This document shows positions 34,101 to 43,100 of a stretch of 64,000 nucleotides of DNA, piece by piece (within the stretch, counting starts at the first letter, position 1; each line of letters begins with the position of its first letter). Under the pieces are notes generated by a model that was given only the letters and a program-made list of their open reading frames with translations, had not been told where the DNA came from and ran no database searches. Origin of the DNA: Anastrepha obliqua (Eukaryota; Arthropoda; Insecta; Diptera; Tephritidae); assembly GCF_027943255.1 (NCBI RefSeq), contig NC_072893.1, positions 63,086,001-63,150,000 on the forward strand. Direction: 5' to 3'. The position numbers and the translations under genes are program-made.

Positions 34101-37100
34101 GTCTCTCCGTCAGTGGTTGATTCTGTTGATCTTGTATAGTAGGTGGTGGTACTAGAAGATTCATCTGCTGTGGTACTGCTTAAGGTCGTTGCTTCACTCG
34201 AGGTTGAATCTGTAGATGAACTAGAAGAGGACGTCGGTGTTGTGTCTCCGTCAGTGGTTGATTCTGTTGATGTTGTAGAGTAGGTGGTGGTACTAGAAGA
34301 TTCATCTGCTGTGGTACTGCTTAAGGTCGTTGCTTCACTCGAGGTTGAATCTGCAGATGAACTAGAAGAGGACGTCGGTGTTGTGTCTCCGTCAGTGGTT
34401 GATTCTGTTGATGTTGTAGAGTAGGTGGTGGTACTAGAAGATTCATCTGCTGTGGTACTGCTTAAGGTGGTTGCTTCACTCGAGGTTGAATCTGTAGATG
34501 AACTAGATGAGGACGTCGGTGTTGTGTCTCCGTCAGTGGTTGATTCTGTTGATGTTGTAGAGTAGGTGGGGGTACTAGAGGATTCTTCTGGTGTTGTACT
34601 ACTTAAGGTCGTTGCTTCACTTGCGGTTGAATCTGTAGATGAACTAGAAGAGGACGTCGGTGTTGTGTCTCCGTCAGTGGTTGATTCTGTTGATGTTGTA
34701 GAGTAGGTGGTGGTACTAGAAGATTCTTCTGCTGTGGTACTACTTAAGGTCGTTGCTTCACTTGAGGTTGAATCTGTAGATGAACTAGAAGAGGACGTCG
34801 GTGTTGTGTCTCCGTCAGTGGTTGATTCTGTTGATGTTGTATAGTAGGTGGTGGTACTAGAAGATTCTTCTGCTGTGGTACTGCTTAAGGTGGTTGCTTC
34901 ACTCGAGGTTGAATCTGTAGATGAACTAGAAGAGGACGTCGGTGTTGTGTCTCCGTCAGTGGTTGATTCTGTTGATGTTGTAGAGTAGGTGCTGGTACTA
35001 GAAGATTCTTCTGCTGTGGTACTGCTTAAGGTCGTTGCTTCACTCGAGGTTGAATCTGTAGATGAACTAGAAGAGGACGTCGGTGTTGTGTCTCCGTCAG
35101 TGGTTGATTCTGTTGATGTTGTAGAGTAGGTGGTGGTACTAGAAGATTCATCTGCTGTGGTACTGCTTAAGGTGGTTGCTTCACTCGAGGTTGAATCTGT
35201 AGATGAACTAGATGAGGACGTCGGTGTTGTGTCTCCGTCAGTGGTTGATTCTGTTGATGTTGTAGAGTAGGTTGTGGTACTAGAAGATTCATCTGCTGTG
35301 GTACTGCTTAAGGTGGTTGCTTCACTCGAGGTTGAATCAGTAGATGAACTAGAAGAGGACGTCGGTGTTGTCTCTCCGTCAGTGGTTGATTCTGTTGATG
35401 TTGTAGAGTAGGTGGTGGTACTAGAAGATTCATCTGCTGTGGTACTGCTTAAGGTGGTTGCTTCACTCGAGGTTGAATCTGTAGATGAACTAGAAGAGGA
35501 CGTCGGTGTTGTGTCTCCGTCAGTGGTTGATTCTGTTGATGTTGTAGAGTAGGTGGTGGTACTAGAAGATTCATCTGCTGTGGTACTGCTTAAGGTGGTT
35601 GCTTCACTCGAGGTTGAATCTGTAGATGAACTAGAAGAGGACGTCGGTGTTGTGTCTCCGTCAGTGGTTGATTCTGTTGATGTTGTAGAGTAGGTGGTGG
35701 TACTAGAAGATTCATCTGCTGTGGTACTGCTTAAGGTGGTTGCTTCACTCGAGGTTGAATCTGTAGATGAACTAGAAGAGGACGTCGGTGTTGTGTCTCC
35801 GTCAGTGGTTGATTCTGTTGATGTTGTAGAGTAGGTGGTGGTACTAGAAGATTCATCTGCTGTGTTACTGCTTAAGGTGGTTGCTTCACTCGAGGTTGAA
35901 TCTGTAGATGAACTAGAAGAGGACGTCGGTGTTGTGTCTCCGTCAGTGGTTGATTCTGTTGATGTTGTAGAGTAGGTGGTGGTACTAGAAGATTCATCTG
36001 CTGTGGTACTGCTTAAGGTGGTTGCTTCACTCGAGGTTGAATCTGTAGATGAACTAGAAGAGGACGTCGGTGTTGTGTCTCCGTCAGTGGTTGATTCTGT
36101 TGATGTTGTAGAGTAGGTGGTGGTACTAGAAGATTCATCTGCTGTGGTACTGCTTAAGGTCGTTGCTTCACTCGAGGTTGAATCTGTAGATGAACTAGAA
36201 GAGGACGTCGGTGTTGTGTCTCCGTCAGTGGTTGATTCTGTTGATGTTGTAGAGTAGGTGGTGGTACTAGAAGATTCATCTGCTGTGGTACTGCTTAAGG
36301 TGGTTGCTTCACTCGAGGTTGAATCTGTAGATGAACTAGAAGAGGACGTCGGTGTTGTGTCTCCGTCAGTGGTTGATTCTGTTGATGTTGTAGAGTAGGT
36401 GGTGGTACTAGAAGATTCATCTGCTGTGGTACTGCTTAAGGCCGTTGCTTCACTCGAGGTTGAATCTGTAGATGAACTAGAAGAGGACGTCGGTGTTGTG
36501 TCTCCGTCAGTGGTTGATTCTGTTGATGTTGTAGAGTAGGTGGTGGTACTAGAAGATTCATCTGCTGTGGTACTGCTTAAGCGGGTTGCTTCACTCGAGG
36601 TTGAATCTGTAGATGAACTAGAAGAGGACGTCGGTGTTGTGTCTCCGTCAGTGGTTGATTCTGTTGATGTTGTAGAGTAGGTGGTGGTACTAGAAGATTC
36701 TTTTGGTGTTGTACTGCTTAAGGTCGTTGCTTCACTCGAGGTTGAGTCTGTAGATGAATTAGAAGAGGACGTCGGTGTTGTCTCTCCGTCAGTGGTTGAT
36801 TCTGTTGATGTTGTAGAGTAGGTGGTGGTACTAGAAGATTCATCTGCTGTGGTACTGCTTAAGGTCGTTGCTTCACTTGAGGTTGAATCTGTAGATGAAC
36901 TAGAAGAGGACGTCGGTGTTGTGTCTCCGTCAGTGGTTGATTCTGTTGATGTTGTAGAGTAGGTGGTGGTACTAGAAGATTCATCTGCTGTGGTACTGCT
37001 TAAGGTGGTTGCTTCACTCGAGGTTGAATCTGTAGATGAACTAGAAGAGGACGTCGGTGTTGTGTCTCCGTCAGTGGTTGATTCTGTTGATGTTGTAGAG

Positions 37101-40100
37101 TAGGTGGTGGTACTAGAAGATTCTTGTGCTGTGGTACTGCTTAAGGTCGTTGGTTCACTCGAGGTTGAATCTGTAGATGAACTAGAAGAGGACGTCGGTG
37201 TTGTGTCTCCGTCAGTGGTTGATTCTGTTGATGTTGTAGAGTAGGTGGTGGTACTAGAAGATTCATCTGCTGTGGTACTGCTTAAGGTCGTTGCTTCACT
37301 CGAGGTTGAATCTGTAGATGAACTAGAAGAGGACGTCGGTGTTGTGTCTCCGTCAGTGGTTGATTCTGTTGATGTTGTAGAGTAGGTGGTGGTACTAGAA
37401 GATTCATCTGCTGTGGTACTGCTTAAGGTCGTTGCTTCACTCGAGGTTGAGTCTGTAGATGAACTAGAAGAGGACGTCGGTGTTGTGTCTCCGTCAGTGG
37501 TTGATTCTGTTGATGTTGTAGAGTAGGTGGTGGTACTAGAAGATTCTTTTGGTGTTGTACTGCTTAAGGTCGTTGCTTCACTCGAGGTTGAGTCTGTAGA
37601 TGAACTAGAAGAGGACGTCGGTGTTGTGTCTCCGTCAGTGGTTGATTCTGTTGGTGTTGTAGAGTAGGTGGTGGTACTAGAAGATTCATCTGCTGTGGTA
37701 CTGCTTAAGGTCGTTGCTTCACTTGAGGTTGAATCTGTAGATGAACTAGAAGAGGACGTCGGTGTTGTGTCTCCGTCAGTGGTTGATTCTGTTGATGTTG
37801 TAGAGTAGGTGGTGGTACTAGAAGATTCATCTGCTGTGGTACTGCTTAAGGTCTTAGCTTCACTCGATGTTGAATCTGTAGATGAACTAGAAGAGGACGT
37901 CGGTGTTGTGTCTCCGTCAGTGGTTGATTCTGTTGATGTTGTAGAGTAGGAGGTGGTACTCGAAGATTCATCTGCTGTGGTACTGCTTAAGGTCGTTGCT
38001 TCACTCGAGGTTGAGTCTGTAGATGAACTAGAAGAGGACGTCGGTGTTGTCTCTCCGTCAGTGGTTGATTCTGTTGATGTTGTAGAGTAGGTGGTGGTAC
38101 TAGAAGATTCATCTGCTGTGGTACTACTTAAGGTCGTTGCTTCACTCGAGGTTGAGTCTGTAGATGAACTAGAAGAGGACGTCGGTGTTGTGTCTCCGTC
38201 AGTGGTTGATTCTGTTGATGTTGTAGAGTAGGTGCTGGTACTAGAAGATTCTTTTGGTGTTGTACTACTTAAGGTCGTTGCTTCACTCGAGGTTGAATCT
38301 GTAGATGAACTAGAAGAGGGCGTCGGTGTTGTGTCTCCGTCAGTGGTTGATTCTGTTGATGTTGTAGAGTAGGTGGTGGTACTAGAAGATTCATCTGCTG
38401 TGGTACTGCTTAAGGTCGTTGCTTCACTCGAGGTTGAGTCTGTAGATGAACTAGAAGAGGACGTCGGTGTTGTCTCTCCGTCAGTGGTTGATTCTGTTGA
38501 TGTTGTAGAGTAGGTGGTGGTACTAGAAGATTCATCTGCTGTGGTACTGCTTAAGGTCTTAGCTTCACTCGATGTTGAATCTGTAGATGAACTAGAAGAG
38601 GACGTCGGTGTTGTGTCTCCGTCAGTGGTTGATTCTGTTGATGTTGTAGAGTAGGAGGTGGTACTCGAAGATTCATCTGCTGTGGTACTGCTTAAGGTCG
38701 TTGCTTCACTCGAGGTTGAGTCTGTAGATGAACTAGAAGAGGGCGTCGGTGTTGTCTCTCCGTCAGTGGTTGATTCTGTTGATGTTGTAGAGTAGGTGGT
38801 GGTACTAGAAGATTCTTTTGGTGTTGTACTACTTAAGGTCGTTGCTTCACTTGAGGTTGAATCTGTAGATGAACTAGAAGAGGACGTCGGTGTTGTGTCT
38901 CCGTCAGTGGTTGATTCTGTTGATGTTGTAGAGTAGGAGGTGGTACTCGAAGATTCATCTGCTGTGGTACTGCTTAAGGTCGTTGCTTCACTCGAGGTTG
39001 AGTCTGTAGATGAACTAGAAGAGGACGTCGGTGTTGTGTCTCCGTCAGTGGTTGATTCTGTTGATGTTGTAGAGTAGGTGGTGGTACTAGAAGATTCATC
39101 TGCTGTGGTACTACTTAAGGTCGTTGCTTCACTTGAGGTTGAATCTGTAGATGAACTAGAAGAGGGCGTCGGTGTTGTCTCTCCGTCAGTGGTTGATTCT
39201 GTTGATGTTGTAGAGTAGGTGGTGGTACTAGAAGATTCTTTTGGTGTTGTACTACTTAAGGTCGTTGCTTCACTTGAGGTTGAATCTGTAGATGAACTAG
39301 AAGAGGACGTCGGTGTTGTGTCTCCGTCAGTGGTTGATTCTGTTGATGTTGTAGAGTAGGAGGTGGTACTCGAAGATTCATCTGCTGTGGTACTGCTTAA
39401 GGTCGTTGCTTCACTCGAGGTTGAGTCTGTAGATGAACTAGAAGAGGACGTCGGTGTTGTCTCTCCGTCAGTGGTTGATTCTGTTGATGTTGTAGAGTAG
39501 GTGGTGGTACTAGAAGATTCATCTGCTGTGGTACTGCTTAAGGTCTTAGCTTCACTCGATGTTGAATCTGTAGATGAACTAGAAGAGGACGTCGGTGTTG
39601 TGTCTCCGTCAGTGGTTGATTCTGTTGATGTTGTAGAGTAGGAGGTGGTACTCGAAGATTCATCTGCTGTGGTACTGCTTAAGGTCGTTGCTTCACTCGA
39701 GGTTGAGTCTGTAGATGAACTAGAAGAGGACGTCGGTGTTGTCTCTCCGTCAGTGGTTGATTCTGTTGATGTTGTAGAGTAGGTGGTGGTACTAGAAGAT
39801 TCATCTGCTGTGGTACTACTTAAGGTCGTTGCTTCACTCGAGGTTGAATCTGTAGATGAACTAGAAGAGGACGTCGGTGTTGTGTCTCCGTCAGTGGTTG
39901 ATTCTGTTGATGTTGTAGAGTAGGTGGTGGTACTAGAAGATTCTTTTGGTGTTGTACTACTTAAGGTCGTTGCTTCACTTGAGGTTGAATCTGTAGATGA
40001 ACTAGAAGAGGGCGTCGGTGTTGTGTCTCCGTCAGTGGTTGATTCTGTTGATGTTGTAGAGTAGGTGGTGGTACTAGAAGATTCATCTGCTGTGGTACTA

Positions 40101-43100
40101 CTTAAGGTCGTTGCTTCACTCGAGGTAGAGTCTGTAGATGAACTAGAAGAGGACGTCGGTGTTGTGTCTCCGTCAGTGGTTGATTCTGTTGATGTTGTAG
40201 AGTAGGAGGTGGTACTCGAAGATTCATCTGCTGTGGTACTGCTTAAGGTCGTTGCTTCACTCGAGGTTGAGTCTGTAGATGAACTAGAAGAGGACGTCGG
40301 TGTTGTCTCTCCGTCAGTGGTTGATTCTGTTGATGTTGTAGAGTAGGTGGTGGTACTCGAAGATTCATCTGCTGTGGTACTGCTTAAGGTCGTTGCTTCA
40401 CTCGAGGTTGAGTCTGTAGATGAACTAGAAGAGGACGTCGGTGTTGTCTCTCCGTCAGTGGTTGATTCTGTTGATGTTGTAGAGTAGGTGGTGGTACTAG
40501 AAGATTCATCTGCTGTGGTACTGCTTAAGGTCGTTGCTTCACTCGAGGTTGAGTCTGTAGATGAACTAGAAGAGGACGTCGGTGTTGTGTCTCCGTCAGT
40601 GGTTGATTCTGTTGATGTTGTAGAGTAGGAGGTGGTACTCGAAGATTCATTTGCTGTGGTACTGCTTAAGGTCGTTGCTTCACTCGAGGTTGAGTCTGTA
40701 GATGAACTAGAAGAGGACGTCGGTGTTGTGTCTCCGTCAGTGGTTGATTCTGTTGATGTTGTAGAGTAGGAGGTGGTACTCGAAGATTCATCTGCTGTGG
40801 TACTGCTTAAGGTCGTTGCTTCACTCGAGGTTGAGTCTGTAGATGAACTAGAAGAGGACGTCGGTGTTGTCTCTCCGTCAGTGGTTGATTCTGTTGATGT
40901 TGTAGAGTAGGAGGTGGTACTCGAAGATTCATCTGCTGTGGTACTGCTTAAGGTCGTTGCTTCACTCGAGGTTGAGTCTGTAGATGAACTAGAAGAGGAC
41001 GTCGGTGTTGTCTCTCCGTCAGTGGTTGATTCTGTTGATGTTGTAGAGTAGGTGGTGGTACTAGAAGATTCATCTGCTGTGGTACTACTTAAGGTCGTTG
41101 CTTCACTCGAGGTTGAATCTGTAGATGAACTAGAAGAGGACGTCGGTGTTGTGTCTCCGTCAGTGGTTGATTCTGTTGATGTTGTAGAGTAGGTGCTGGT
41201 ACTAGAAGATTCTTTTGGTGTTGTACTACTTAAGGTCGTTGCTTCACTTGAGGTTGAATCTGTAGATGAACTAGAAGAGGACGTCGGTGTTGTCTCTCCG
41301 TCAGTGGTTGATTCTGTTGATGTTGTAGAGTAGGAGGTGGTACTCGAAGATTCATCTGCTGTGGTACTGCTTAAGGTCGTTGCTTCACTCGAGGTTGAGT
41401 CTGTAGATGAACTAGAAGAGGACGTCGGTGTTGTCTCTCCGTCAGTGGTTGATTCTGTTGATGTTGTAGAGTGGGTGGTGGTACTAGAAGATTCATTTGC
41501 TGTGGTACTACTTAAGGTCGTTGCTTCACTCGAGGTTGAATCTGTAGATGAACTAGAAGAGGACGTCGGTGTTGTGTCTCCGTCAGTGGTTGATTCTGTT
41601 GCTGTTGTAGAGTAGGTGGTGGTAGTAGAAGATTCATCTGCTGTGGTACTGCTTAAGGTGGTTGCTTCACTCGAGGTTGAATCTGTAGATGAACTAGAAG
41701 AGGACGTCGGTGTTGTCTCTCCGTCAGTGGTTGATTCTGTTGATGTTGTAGAGTAGGTGGTGGTACTAGAAGATTCATCTGCTGTGGTACTGCTTAAGGT
41801 CGTTGCTTCACTCGAGGTTGAATCTGTAGATGAACTAGAAGAGGACGTCGGTGTTGTCTCTCCGTCAGTGGTTGATTCTGTTGATGTTGTAGAGTAGGTG
41901 GTGGTACTAGAAGATTCATCTGCTGTGGTACTGCTTAAGGTGGTTGCTTCACTCGAGGTTGAATCTGTAGATGAACTAGAAGAGGACGTCGGTGTTGTCT
42001 CTCCGTCAGTGGTTGATTCTGTTGATGTTGTAGAGTAGGTGCTGGTACTAGAAGATTCTTGTGGTGTTGTACTACTTAAGGTCGTTGCTTCACTCGAGGT
42101 TGAATCTGTAGATGAACTAGAAGAGGACGTCGGTGTTGTGTCTCCGTCAGTGGTTGTTTCTGTTGATGTTGTAGAGTAGGTGGTGGTACTAGAAGATTCA
42201 TCTGCTGTGGTACTGCTTAAGGTCGTTGCTTCACTTGAGGTTGAATCTGTAGATGAACTAGAAGAGGACGTCGGTGTTGTGTCTCCGTCAGTGGTTGTTT
42301 CTGTTGATGTTGTAGAGTAGGTGGTGGTACTAGAAGATTCATCTGCTGTGGTACTGCTTAAGGTCGTTGCTTCACTCGAGGTTGAATCTGTAGATGAACT
42401 AGAAGAGGACGTCGGTGTTGTGTCTCCGTCAGTGGTTGATTCTGTTGATGTTGTAGAGTAGGTGGTGGTACTAGAAGATTCTTGTGGTGTTGTACTACTT
42501 AAGGTCGTTGCTTCACTCGAGGTTGAATCTGTAGATGAACTAGAAGAGGACGTCGGTGTTGTGTGTCCGTCAGTGGTTGATTCTGTTGATGTTGTAGAGT
42601 AGGAGGTGGTACTCGAAGATTCATCTGCTGTGGTACTGCTTAAGGTCGTTGCTTCACTCGAGGTTGAGTCTGTAGATGAACTAGAAGAGGACGTCGGTGT
42701 TGTCTCTCCGTCAGTGGTTGATTCTGTTGATGTTGTAGAGTAGGTGGTGGTACTAGAAGATTCATCTGCTGTGGTACTGCTTAAGGTCGTTGCTTCACTC
42801 GAGGTTGAGTCTGTAGATGAACTAGAAGAGGACGTCGGTGTTGTGTCTCCGTCAGTGGTTGATTCTGTTGATGTTGTAGAGTAGGTGCTGGTACTAGAAG
42901 ATTCTTTTGGTGTTGTACTACTTAAGGTCGTTGCTTCACTTGAGGTTGAATCTGTAGATGAACTAGAAGAGGACGTCGGTGTTGTGTCTCCGTCAGTGGT
43001 TGATTCTGTTGATGTTGTAGAGTAGGAGGTGGTACTCGAAGATTCATCTGCTGTGGTACTGCTTAAGGTCGTTGCTTCACTCGAGGTTGAGTCTGTAGAT